Part shown: positions 42,747 to 53,485 of the stretch, in pieces
How positions within the stretch are numbered: position 1 is the stretch's first letter
Layout: each line of letters starts with the position of its first letter
Source: Isoetes taiwanensis
Lineage: Eukaryota; Streptophyta; Lycopodiopsida; Isoetales; Isoetaceae
Assembly (NCBI GenBank): GCA_021234155.1
Contig: JAJEKV010000003.1
Span: forward strand, 12,893,819 to 12,957,818
Direction: 5' to 3'
DNA length: 64,000 bases
The notes under the pieces: model-generated
Told to the model about the DNA's origin: nothing
Databases searched by the model: none
What the model saw: the letters and a program-made list of their open reading frames with translations, nothing else
Position numbers and translations under genes: made by a program

Positions 42747-43165
42747 CAAAGACTTCCAACACACGTTGGATGAATAGTAAGAAAACTAAAATATACAATA
42801 TGTTGATGTCGTGAATATTTCAAAAATGCAGTGGTCCAACACACGTTGGATAAATCATAATAATAACAATAGAAACTAATAGCCTTGATAGCCTTAAATA
42901 GAAGGGCACGAATATTAGTTAGATAATTAAAAAAAAAAAACAATTTAAAGCCTGGAGGTGAATAAGGAGTCGAAATGAAATTTAGGGTGCGATGTTGATG
43001 TCTTGAATATTTCAAAAACGCAACGGTCCAACACGGGTTGGATAAATAATAATAATAAAAATTAATATGCTTAAATAGCAGGGGGCGATATTGGTTATCG
43101 AAAAAAAAACAATTTAAAGCCTAGGCCACGAAATGAAATTTAGGGTGCAAATCCAACACACGTTA
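42747..43165. repeat. Tandem repeat, 192-bp period, with TCCAACACACGTTGGA
   Basis: TGTTGATGTC(G/T)TGAATATTT occurs at 42801 and 42993. Each unit carries the palindrome TCCAACAC(A/G)(C/G)GTTGGA, with extra copies at about 42760 and 43152. The same core recurs in the 45-50 kb array. Confidence 0.8.
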
Positions 43166-43322
43166 GTTACAAGGAAAGGAAAAAAAAAACACTCCACACC
43201 AAAGCAAAGCTGCATAAGGAATCGAATTTTCTGGACTTAGGGTTAGGGTTGGAAAACTCTAAACTGTGGCATTCTAGAAACTAGGGTTAGGTCATAGCAG
43301 AAATGCGGTTGTGCATTAGGTC
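43166..43322. other. Spacer
   Basis: Contains TTAGGGTTAGGGTTGG near 43238 and CTAGGGTTAGG near 43282. These resemble telomere-type repeats but are only two or three units long. Confidence 0.5.
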
Positions 43323-43800
43323 ATGGCGGCAGAACTGTGGCTGTGCAAATCCTTTGCCCAAAGGCATCTGTGCCGAAGCCAAAATTCGTTCTTTATGAAA
43401 AGCCATTGTTTGCCAAAATCTGTGCCGAATCTGTGCTATACTTTGCTAGACAAGCTGGAGGCAAAAAATGTAAGAAAATGGAGGCGCATTACGTCATGGC
43501 GGCAGAACTGCGGCTGTGCAAATCCGTTGCCCAAAGGCATCTGTGCCGAAGCCAAAATTCGTTCTCTGTGAGAAGCCATTGTTTGCCAAAATCCCTGCCG
43601 AATCTGTGTTATGCTTTGCTAGACAAAGTTGGAGGCAAAAAATGTAAGAAAATGGAGGTGCATTAGGTCATGGCAACAGAACTGTGGCTGTGCAAATCCT
43701 TTACCCAAAGGCATCTGTGGCGAAGCCAAAATCTGTTCTCTGTGCAGAAGTTATTGTTTGCCAAAATCTGTGCCGAAGTGTGCCGAATCTGTGCTATACT
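43323..43800 (+). repeat. Three tandem 173-174-bp units with short ORFs
   Basis: Units start at 43323, 43496 and 43670. Each opens with ATGGC(G/A)(G/A)CAGAACTG, encoding MAAELWLCKSFAQRHLCRSQ or a close variant, and contains a GAAGCCAAAATTCG block. Because 173 and 174 change the frame, a long ORF (43323-43571) runs from unit 1 into unit 2 in a shifted frame. Whether any unit is translated is unknown; no known family fits. Confidence 0.8.
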
Positions 43801-44980
43801 TGATGGCCATCATTCTGAACATTTACATGTTAATAGAAACATCAATGCTGAAGGCTCTAGGTGAGAATCGATAAGGGCTCACATTTTGCTTATTTCGGTC
43901 CAGAAGGAGGGCAAAAAGTAGCAGCATCAGGTTTTGAACAACAGGCAAAGAAGGCAGCATAGACAGGCGCCTCAGCCTCCAGATGAAGAAGCTGCACAAC
44001 AATAGGATCACTAGTCACACCATTTGTTTCTCAGCACTCAGATGTTTGGGGACAACATTGCAGGTAATAGATAATTGCGAATCAAGAAATGGTTTGGAGT
44101 ATTTAAATCATACTTTGAATGTGTTTATTTTATTAGTTTGCTATGATTTACCTCTTGCAGATCCATGATCGTGGAAGCAGTTCAGTTCAATGTGGGTCGA
44201 ATCAAGATTATGGAGCTCCTTAGTATTTTGGGATTCAGACGCTTTCAGCCTTGGGCCTTGGATCTTCGAATGCGGGAAAAGAAATTTTGAATTACCAGAT
44301 TCTTGTTGCCACAACAAAGGGGCCAGCTAATGTTTTTTGTGCTGCCTTTAACTTTTTAACGTTAATATATTCTTTAATGCTATTATTTCTTTCTGTTAAT
44401 GCTATTATTTCTTTCTGTTATATGGCCACGTGTATCAGAGTTTTAATGACATGCCTATTCTGGGAAGGGACTCGCAGAGAACACAAAACCGGCCGATGCC
44501 GATAACCAGCCATAAGAATGAAGAACACATATATAGCTGCTCGTCCCGTTCTAGAATGTCGATCCGAGGGTTCGGATCGATGCCATTTTTTTGCTCGTTT
44601 TTCTTTTCTTTCGTTTTCCCTTTTTTGTTCGTCTATTGCTCTTTGTGTTTGACGACTGTGGCAGAGGGCGCATGTTGCTTTCTAGTATGGCTATACTGTA
44701 TCACAATGATTATTGTATCAGAAGGAAGGTTTACTGTAACAGAAGGAAGGAGTACTGCAAGAGTTAGTGTTAAAAACGTGGAGAAGTACTGTGGCTATTG
44801 TATCTTTCTACTGTGGCTGTTGTATTAGAAGGATTACTGCAAGACAGCATAAAAAACGTTTTTGTCTCTCAAAATTGTTGCGAAACAGCAGCTTCTTAAG
44901 TGTTTGTGAAGTAATCCTGGTTTAGTTGGTGCAAAGAAGCATTAATCCCGTGCAAATAAGTGCTTAAACTGTTAAACTAG
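43801..44980 (+). other. Possible decayed exons, then spacer
   Basis: Around 43900-44030 and 44160-44290 are splice-bounded blocks such as EGGQKVAASGFEQQAKKAA and VQCGSNQDYGAP. Their frames are broken and no family is recognised. 44330-44420 repeats TAATGCTATTATTTCTTTCTGTTA. 44700-44880 has GGAAGGAGTACTGCAAGA-like repeats. No gene called. Confidence 0.3.
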
Positions 44981-45474
44981 CAAACAACATAACAAGATTT
45001 GTTGGAGTTGAGTTGGATTTGGAAAGAACTTCCAACAAAGTTAGAAGTAAGCTTTTGATACCAAGTGAGATCCAAGTGAAGCACCACTTGGAAATGGATA
45101 TTTTTAAGATCATAGTTGTGGCTAACTTCCAACATGAATTGGAAGTTACATATTATAATATCTAGGTTTAAAACTATATTCTCTTAGCTAGCTTCCAACA
45201 TGTGTTGGAAGTTTGGTTTTATAGCTTTATAGTCATGCATGGTTTTAATAAACTAGCAAACAACATAACAAGATTTGTTGGAGTTGAGTTGGATTTGGAA
45301 AGAACTTCCAACACAAGTTGGAAGTAAGCTTTTAATACCAAGTGAGATCCAAGTGAAGCACCACTTGGAAATGGATATTTTTAAGATCTTAGTTGTGGCT
45401 AACTTCCAATTATAATGTCTGAGGTTTAAAACTAGATTTCCAACACGTGTTGGAAGTTTGGTTTTATAGCTTTA

Positions 45475-45504
45475 CTAGAAAAAGTGCCCAGCGTTGCTGG
45501 GCTT
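45475..45504 (-). other. Helitron 1 3' terminus: hairpin plus CTAG
   Basis: Same 7-bp stem, AAC loop, seven-base spacer and terminal CTAG as Helitron 2. Confidence 0.88.
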
Positions 45505-45515
45505 TTCGTCATGCA

Positions 45516-45712
45516 TAAGTTAAGTGGGGAAAACTACAAAATACCCCTAACTTTTTGCAAAATTCACACTGTACCCCTAACTTTCCAAAAATTCACAAAA
45601 TGCCCCTAAAAACCTATACATTAGGGGCATTTCATGAATTTTCTAAAAGTTAGGGGTATGTTATGAATTTTGCAAAAAGTCAGGGGTATATTGTAGTTTT
45701 TCCCTAAGTTAA
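45516..45712. mobile_element. Foldback MITE with 8-bp duplication
   Basis: TAAGTTAA at 45516-45523 and 45705-45712 flanks a 181-bp near-palindrome. The arms begin GGGGAAAACTAC on the left and GGGAAAAACTAC on the right (complement). Each arm has internal copies of ACCCCTAACTTT. The 8-bp duplication suggests hAT. It lies within 50 bp of the Helitron 3' end. Confidence 0.8.
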
Positions 45713-45904
45713 AAAGTAAACTTTACAACAACTAAAGGTTAAAAAATTGTATAAATTGGGAAATCTAGCGCCACAAATTTCTAGGAGCAAGAGCAATGGT
45801 GCTAATGAACTAATGTAATTTGAGTGAATATCTATGTTGTTGGTGGTGGCATGCATAATTCCTATTATGTAGTGTTTTAGCCATACAAAAGTCTATTCTA
45901 ATGT

Positions 45905-45945
45905 ATTCTAGCAAACGTGTGCTCGACGTTGCCCACGGGTTAGAT
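45905..45945 (-). other. Second, imperfect Helitron-end-like hairpin
   Basis: CTAGCAAACGTGTGCTCGAC then GTTGCCCACGGG is a mismatched hairpin with CTAG at its edge. The base beyond CTAG on the minus strand is A, not T, so it is a weak candidate only. Confidence 0.25.
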
Positions 45946-46444
45946 TTGCAAGAGAAATAGGAAAATGTATTTTGTTGCTATTGATTTCTTCAATAGAGGC
46001 ATTTGTGATAGTGTTTACAAAGTACGTAAGTGCAAATCTTATGTGAGTTGTGATGTGTCAAATGAAAGGAATCTTCTATCTAACAAACATGGGCCAAATA
46101 TTAAATTCTTGAAAGTGATATCAAAGAATAAGCAATTTAAGATCTTATGCGCTTTTCATGAGTGTGAGGAATTTGAAACCACCGATTGTAATTAATATCC
46201 CACCTTGACGCCAAACTTAAACTTTCCAATTGTTGATAAATGCCATATGCATCGCCTCTTGATATGGCTAAATTCATTGTCAAATTTTGCAAATTTTACT
46301 ATGTTATCTAGTGGTTCCTACTAATTGCATCTTACGGAACATGCTAATATTATCACATCCTCTCAACAAAATTACCATTTAATGATTTATGTCGCTTTTC
46401 AATGTCTAAACTATCGCCACATGCATTGAAAATGGTAATGAGAA

Positions 46445-46739
46445 TATTTACATTTGGCTTCACACCGACTCACGCATCTCATCATAGAGTTCAAGTGCTT
46501 TTACATCATCTCCAGCTTTTACATAACCTGCAATAATTGCATTCCATGTGCCTACATCCTAGGCAGACATTTTATCAAAGATTTGCATTGCTAGTGCTAT
46601 CTGTCCACACTTTGCATACATATCAGGAAGTTTATTGGAAACTAAGATACATGCTTCAATTCTGTTATTCACAATATGCTTTCAAACTTCCTCACCCTCG
46701 TCTAGGTCTGCAAGGCTTGTGCAAGCATTGAGAACGCTA
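46445..46739 (-). pseudogene. Captured pentatricopeptide-repeat (PPR) gene fragment
   Basis: Minus-strand reading gives SVLNACTSLADLDEGEEV, then DMYAKCGQIALAMQIFDKM and DVGTWNAIIAGYVKAGDD: two to three consecutive PPR motifs of the PLS type used in organelle RNA editing and processing. Stops interrupt it (after GEEV, after KMSA, near the end). Same strand as the Helitron. Decayed fragment, no start or C-terminal domain. Confidence 0.8.
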
Positions 46740-47298
46740 AGAAAAGTCAGCATGTTTGGCGCATAACCTTATGATCCTTAATGAATCTAACAAACCATGA
46801 CCTCCATGAAATACCTACTGGATAGATGCTTGCACTGCATAAGTTTCTTATTATCTCATGAATCTGCTTTGAGAAAAGGAATTGGCACTTTGATGAAATT
46901 TCAGACAAGGCAAAGAAAATAAAAAATAAGACCAAAATCATGAGATTAGGTGGATGAATAGGAGAATAGAGATAAAAAAAAACCAAGTTCAGTAGCAATT
47001 TGCAAACTTCAAAATACCACAACCAATGCAGGAACTTAAAACTTATGAGCAAAGATGATGGGTGATTACAAGCAAGCACCAAATAGGCCAAATGGGCTGG
47101 CTGGGATTGAAAATATAAAACTCATGCATAAACCCTTAATATTTGTAAAATATTGATCCCCTCAATATCTGTAAAATATAAAATATAATGACTGCATGCA
47201 TAACAATGCAATAATAATATGCAGCATGAACCTTGAATCAATTCAAACCTGGCAAAGCAAGTCAGGCCTGGGCAAAGCAATCTCCAGCGAATGACCAT

Positions 47299-47690
47299 TT
47301 AAGGTAGTAGATCCAGCTCCATTGCTATTATGGCACCATGGGTATAGACAATTTGTTCTAACGCATCCAGTTTCACAGATCCCTGCATAAAAACTGGATG
47401 ACCTTGGGCGTGCCCTTGGCGCATGCCATTTTGCAAAAAGATCATCATCCTCAAGGCACTGTGATAAAATAAATCAGTTTTATTAGCTTGCAAAGAGCCT
47501 CCATGGCAGCATGTCTCTGGACAAAATTGGCATCTAGGAAAAAATAAAGCAGAAAAAATAGCGAAATTTGCATCTAGGAAAAAACAAACTTGCAGAAAAA
47601 ATAGCATGTTTTTGGCATACACTGATCCGCCATAGATGATAGCAAAAAGTTTCCGCTTATTGCTCTTCTTATCCCTACAAAGGAAAGTTG
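47299..47690 (-). other. Exon-like blocks in Helitron 1, unidentified
   Basis: Open minus-strand segments such as QGSVKLDALEQIVYTHGAI (about 47310-47370) and KKSNKRKLFAIIYGGS (about 47625-47680) have protein-like composition. Competing frames are equally open, and I recognise no family. Possible captured exons. Confidence 0.25.
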
Positions 47691-49009
47691 TTATTTCTGC
47701 TAATAGGAGAACATGCCTTGCTTTTGCAATCCATGCACAGGACTGAGCTATGTGTTGGACACAAAGAGCTGTCACACAAACCTGATCTGTAAATCTGATA
47801 AGCATTTTAACTTTATAAAGACTCTGAGACTAAGTAAGTAAAGATCCTTGATCTGGTAAGGCATCAACCTGCAATTACTCTAAGTTTAAATCAGTTGCAT
47901 TCTAGAAATTTAGTTAGGATGGTAGAAAAAGCTAAGAGGAAGAGACAAGCCAAGATCCAGACTCCCATTCCAGAAATGTCAAAACATAGTTAACAGGACA
48001 TGTTGTTTGCCATGGGATTGGCTGAAAGACCTTGCTATCTATCATAGGATTGGCTCAGACATTTGGCACACCGTCCATATATCCATTGAAAGATTTAAGG
48101 GCAGACAGACACAGGATGTTCTAGGATTTCCTAGAAATGCTGGGATTACAGTTACTAATTGATAGCACAAAACTATAGATGTAGGATCTTTAGTGCAATG
48201 TTATTTTAGAGTCATCATGGCAAATGCCATCTTAAAACAGTCTCCAGATTTGGCTATCTAAAAGCCTATTAGGGCATCCACTTACTTGGATCCTTATGTT
48301 TATTACATTTGCAGCAAGGGATTTGTATGGTGCAGAACAATTTACAAGCACCAACCCAGACTGGGTGCATGCTGTGAAGTATGCTTACCAAGAAAATATT
48401 GTTAGACACCATTCCTTCATATTTCCAGCATCTAATACTAAATTGGATGTAATTCTGATCACATGGCTTCTCTAATGGGAAAATCCTTTCAATTCAAGTA
48501 TGCCTTTCTGTAAGTATGATCTGCACATCTCTTGCACATCTCTTGCAGTAAGTTATTTGTGATGCACTTACTCTGTATATGTGCCATAAAAATGCACCAC
48601 ATTTTCAAATGTGTTTGCTTAGAGAACCCAAAATGGGTGCAGTAATGGGTCGAGCAACATAAACTAAGAATAGATGCTTGAGAATTATGTTTGTAATTTA
48701 TTGAATCATTTCTTTCACATCTCTATCTAATTTTCAAGATGTGATCATCTGTTTCATGCTATAGAGGACACCCTTCTTAATGTAAAGGCTAAGTGTAAGG
48801 GCTTCAAAGAAGCATGGCAAATCTTCAAATACTCTTCAATGGCCACTTGAACTACGATTTTTCCATTTACCATTTGGGTTCTTGAACATTCAACTGAATC
48901 AATGGAGGCAAGTTCAACAACAATGCTGTCACTGATTCTTTTATAACCTTAAAAATACACTCACATTGTGGAAATGTGGCAAAGTGAATTCGGCATCCCA
49001 AATCATAGT

Positions 49010-49160
49010 TAAGGACCTGAAAACTCAAGAAGGCATAGAGGGAATTCATACCTCAAATAAATAACGATCGGTCGACAGGCAACAAACTGAAATTTCAAAA
49101 CCAGACAATCTCTCGAGAGGAAGAACTTGGACACGTCTACCCATTGGGCTCGATCTGTGA
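49010..49160 (-). other. Another exon-like block in Helitron 1
   Basis: Between a TCACAG acceptor (about 49158) and a GTATGA donor (about 49047) one frame reads SPMGRRVQVLPLERLSGFE. Good splice sites, family unknown. The remaining ~3 kb of the Helitron holds no gene I can support. Confidence 0.3.
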
Positions 49161-50289
49161 AGAATAAACATAATACAAAAGAATTAACAAAACAATATAA
49201 GAAACCTTCATAGATAATTAATAAAACAACATAAGAAACCTTCACACAAATTGACTTTTTGTGGGCTTCGAAATATACACAGTAAATCCATCCTTATGTT
49301 TGGAGTGAATCTGCAATAAGAAGATATTTGTTTGTTTTGCCAAAGACAATCCGGTGTTCCTGCCGCTTCTACAGGTAACCAGGTAACCGTAATCTCTCCT
49401 TGCATCTCAGCAAAAAGGGTCAACCATAGCAACAAATAAAAATGCCATTCTGTTTCAAATGCGTCATACCATAGCAACGAACAGAGGCGGCCATTTTTTT
49501 TTCGAGATCACCATTTTTTTTTTTGAGATCATTGCTTCTCACTTGAACAGAGTAAATATAATCATAAGCTATCATAAGCAGGGCGATTGATGTCGAGGCG
49601 GGAGCCTCATCTGTAGATTTGGTTCGACAGGGCAGGGCATTCACGTCGTTCTGGCATGCATTAACCTAGTGAGCTAGTGAGGACAAAATAATAACTAATT
49701 ATTTAACGGCTTAGAATGAAAGTTTTCACACAACAAAATCAACGGTCGAGATGCTCTGCACAAACTACATTTTGCTTTTATTACTATATATAGATAGTCA
49801 TGCATGGTTTTAATAAACTAGCAATCAATATAACAAGATTTTTTGGAGTTGAGTTGGATTTTGAAAGAACTTTCAACACAAGTTGGAAGTAAGCTTTTAA
49901 TTCCAAGTGAGATCCAAGTGAAGCAATATGTGCTTGGAAATGGATATTTTTAAGATCTTAGTTGTGGCTAACTTCCAACACGAGTTGGAAGTTAAATATA
50001 TTATAATGTCTGAGGTTTAAAACTAGATTCTCTTAGCTAGCTTCCAACATGTGTTGGAAGTTTGGTTTTGTAGCTTTATAGTCATGCATAGTTTTAATAA
50101 GCTAGCAACCACCTTCCAACATTTGTTGGATGTTGAATCGAGTTGCAACGAACTGGAGTTTTGTAGAACTTCGAACACAAGTTGGAAGTTTCATTTTCCT
50201 AAGATTAAGTTGTGGCATAACTCCTAGGATAAATTATAGGTATACATATCAATTTTTATTAATATTTGTCTGTATGTTTTTTCCTTACA

Positions 50290-51520
50290 GATATAAATGC
50301 AAAATTCAGAGCAATCTCATTGGAAGATGTTAGTTTTGAAGGGTATGATATGAAGCAAGACCTACTACAGAAGAAATGGTTTTTTGAGGTCATAGAAGGG
50401 TATACAACATGTAATGAGGTCTGCTTGTTGGATGAAGATAGACACATCTATGGGATGGTTAAAACTTGAAGATGTGCCTGGAGAAGATGGCAATTGTGTC
50501 CTTGAAGCCTTGATGGAAAATTCGACAGATAATAAAGTCTATAGTTATACTTTGTCCTTCAAAAAATTTAACATCACTAAGATGGCACAGACCGAAGAAA
50601 GTAAGGTCAGTTGTAGACGTTATGGTTGGAAGTTGTCTAACTATAACAATATAAAAGCAGCTGGGTTGTCTTCCCATGATGATCTTAAGGATGGGCTACG
50701 TATGGTTTGTGTCAAATTATTGAGAGAGTATACAGGTTCTCAAGTTTATGAAAAATTTGTAAATAAGAAGCCTAAAGGTATTCAAAACTGTTCTAAATTG
50801 TTGAAGAAGAAAAAAGATGCTTCAAAAGGAGAGAAGGAAGATGATGAAAAGAAAAATAGAAAGTCTCGAGAAGGGGAAAAGAAAAATGGTACAAATGATA
50901 CACAAAGGAAGGTTAGAAAGTCACAGGACAGAGAGAAGGAGAAGGGTACAGATGATGTACAAAAGAAGAAAAGATGGTCTCAAGAAGCGGAGAAGGAAAA
51001 AACCTCAAAAGACAAAGAGGATGCAGTGAATAAAAAAAGGATATCTCAAGAAGAGGTGAAGGAGAAGCCTTTAACAAAAAGAAGATGTATTGATGCCAGT
51101 TCTATAAACGAAGGATCTGCTATTATTGAGAAGTTAGATAATGATGTAAGGGTTGTGGATGTGGCATCTAAAGGGAAGCAAGTTATTGAGGCAGGGAGTT
51201 CGAAGAGTAAGAAGAATAAACAACAGCTTAACAATGAAGATGCAGTCCAAAGGGGTTCAGATTACTTTATATTTGGTTTTCCACTTCCTATTATAATTAA
51301 TGTCGATAACTGCATCATTCCCGACCTTAGTATATCGAAGGAATTTGCCCAATGGAACTATATAACCATCATTCAATTAAATTGGGTTTATGTCTTAATT
51401 TTGGGACAAATTTCATATTGCATGTTTTTAGTAGCATATTCAAATTCACACATTTCACCTCAAAATTATGAAAACGTAATATCATGTTATTTACAAAATA
51501 GTCAATATTTCACAATATAG
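50290..51520 (+). pseudogene. Unknown lysine/glutamate-rich repeat protein
   Basis: A clean acceptor (TTCCTTACAG, ends 50290) opens a frame reading INAKFRAISLEDVSFEGYDM through EDRHIYGMVK. The frame then breaks at AAAA (about 50460-50463); one A fewer would continue into the second frame, LEDVPGEDGNCVLEALME, open to 51518. Residues are strongly charged. The middle has four imperfect ~20-residue repeats (for example RKSREGEKKNGTND, RKSQDREKEKGTDD, RWSQEAEKEKTSKD). These are probably disordered and nuclear-like by composition. The upstream exons were not found. A last hydrophobic part may be readthrough. No family recognised. Confidence 0.5.
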
Positions 51521-51757
51521 CACCATATCATAAAAACGTGATAACAAAAATTTACATAGTTATTCAACTTTCTTCAAGCACCCCCAATGATATCATAGCC
51601 TTCTTCCTGACATCCTGAGGTATTGTAATTCTCGCATTTCTAGCTGGAATAGTGTTTGGAGTCCATGAGTACAAAACACTTTCATAGTCTAGCCAAAGAT
51701 CGGGATCACTTTCGGTTTCTCCTCCATTTCTTTGTCCAACAATCTGAGTACCTTTCT

Positions 51758-53310
51758 TTATCCGACACGTTGGTCAACCGATGCAATTTGGACACCACCA
51801 TTCCACCCTTTTACATGGTTGAAGTTAATATTACCTTCTTCTTTGCAAATATCGAGAGATAGTGAACCCCAACCACACCGGGATATGTATCTAAATCTGG
51901 CTGGCTTTACTACCACAAATTGGTGGCATTCCAAGTCAGTGGAAGGTTCATAAGCATCCATGCCTAGAAACTTTGGCCTATTGTTCTTAGGACCAACATA
52001 GTGTTTGTCAGAAGGAGGAGGAGCATATTGCTTGCGAATGCTACTTACAGTGTCATCAAAATCCTCAAGACTGCTAAGGTCTTCCACCTAGTTTTAGGCA
52101 ACCACCCTTCTTTCAATTCATCGAGGGATGTGTCTATCTCCCCCAAAAGGTTAATCACCTTCTTCCGATAAAGCCACCAAGGCACGGTTGGTGTCATCAC
52201 GGATTGGTTTGCCAATGCTTTATATAGTCTTGGATTCCTTCCTTAGTCAATCCCAATTGCTTCACTTCTTGATGGGTTTTAAAGCTTTTGGTTGACCTAG
52301 AGGTATCATAGGCTTGCCATTCTCATCTCTACGCCATATTTCCTCCCCTCCTCTCCACTCATCCTCACGAAGGTCTCATCTTCCATTGGAAGATTGGAAT
52401 CCCATCTCTCACCCAAAAAAGTGAACTGCAGAGGCACGGAATGACCTTCAAGATCCAATGTATAACCATCCACAAAGCTCTTCCAATCGGGCACTTCTTC
52501 TATGAGAGAAGCTATAGGGTTTGGAGTAGTGCATTCATGCAAGATTTCCATTAGCCTAGGAAAGTTGGTCCTTTGTTTGTTTGCTTCAAGATACAACTAT
52601 ATTTGCCAAATAATGCATCCACATCCTCATGGGTATGCCCTGCATAAGAAACCCTAAATTAACTCTTTCAAATATCCCCACACAAATTGTTAAGTAGGAT
52701 AGGAAAGAAAACATCCACCTTCTTATTTTGGCCCGGACAAATTATCAAGTTGCAAGAGAAACCTTTTGGGTAGATCTTGAGGTTTAGCACGTGAAGTTGA
52801 AGCTCCAACATGTTCATTAGACCCATGCTTCCTAAACCTTGCCTTGCTTGAACTTTTCAATATTGTTAGGGTTTCCATCTAACAATGCTCTATGTAGTGC
52901 CCTCTAGGCTGAAGGTCCCGGAGGTGACCATTGTATCCATTTTCATAGTTTCTCAAACACCTCATGATACTCCCAATATGAAAATCTGGACCATCACTCC
53001 ACAACTCCAAACTAAAATGGCCATAGTAGGTTTGATTCTGCCCATGCAAGATTGCCCCAGTCATTGAGATCTGTAAAGGGTATGATCTTCCACATGACTT
53101 TGGTATGTACTTGAATTGTGGAAGACAAGTCTTTTGCTGGTCCATCTTGTCATGTATAATACATAAATAGTTATTGGGTTCCAATGCAGATAAAGTCCTC
53201 CACATCCAATAACATGATCTACATGATAGTTGGTCAGTCATATGGTCCTTCATATGCTCCCTTATCCTAGCCCTTTGACTAGGTTGCACAGTCTTATCAA
53301 GAGTCTCCAC
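51758..53310 (-). pseudogene. DUF7869-type gene, 3' half
   Basis: Minus strand, several frames: MKDHMTDQLSCRSCY and IIHDKMDQQKTCLPQF (53310-52879), then GHTHEDVDALFG (52605-52640), then 52596-52306 and 52087-51758. The Asp-Gln-K-T block and the G-H-T-H-E-D signature are hallmarks of the DUF7869 family as I know it. Its function is not established; an RNase H-like, transposase-like fold has been suggested by such motifs. Stops and shifts between the pieces show decay. The 5' half lies beyond the solo LTR. Confidence 0.6.
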
Positions 53311-53414
53311 TGTAACGGACCTAGCAACCTAGCACCAACATTGAGATGTAAGTAACGTTGCCATTATATAAGAGTGCATTTTCAAGGTAAAATAAATGAT
53401 TATGTGCTAGGAAT

Positions 53415-53485
53415 ACATGCATGCAATGTGTCCATGCATGCAGTGTATGCATACATGCATGCAAGGGCATTGCTAGGTTATATAA
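53415..53485 (+). promoter_or_regulatory. Promoter-like region of the solo LTR
   Basis: Three CATGCATG motifs (near 53416, 53433 and 53453) plus TATGCATA stand just before a TATA box (TTATATAAG, about 53477). CATGCATG is the RY motif bound by B3-domain regulators of seed and embryo genes. That the LTR responds to them is inference. Confidence 0.5.

Larger units (their letters stand above)
45475..49794 (-). mobile_element. Helitron 1, non-autonomous, with exact empty site
   Basis: Minus strand: TCTATATATAGTAATAAAAG at 49794 down to the hairpin GCCCAGC-AAC-GCTGGGC and CTAG at 45475. The neighbouring repeat unit shows the uninterrupted target ATAGCTTTATAGTCATGC (45222-45239); here the element sits between its A and T (ATAGCTTTA ... 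TAGTCATGC). This fixes the length at 4,320 bp with no target-site duplication, as expected for Helitrons. It carries a PPR fragment, other exon-like blocks and a foldback MITE near the 3' end. No Rep or helicase frame. Confidence 0.92.
44981..50110. repeat. Tandem 245-290-bp repeat rich in TTCCAACAC..GTTGGAA palindromes
   Basis: Unit starts at 44981 (CAAACAACATAACAAGATTT), 45257 and, beyond the Helitron, 49822. Each unit carries two or three palindromes such as CTTCCAACACAAGTTGGAAG or CTTCCAACATGTGTTGGAAG, plus an AGATCCAAGTGAAGCA block. Helitron 1 interrupts the second unit at A/T. Partial copies continue to about 50190. Confidence 0.88.

Noticed and set aside
43238-43295. Interstitial telomere repeat
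   Set aside because: Only two to three TTAGGG-like units, plant telomeres are TTTAGGG.
45905-45945. A second Helitron 3' end inside Helitron 1
   Set aside because: The stem has mismatches and the flanking base breaks the A/T rule; kept only as a weak feature.
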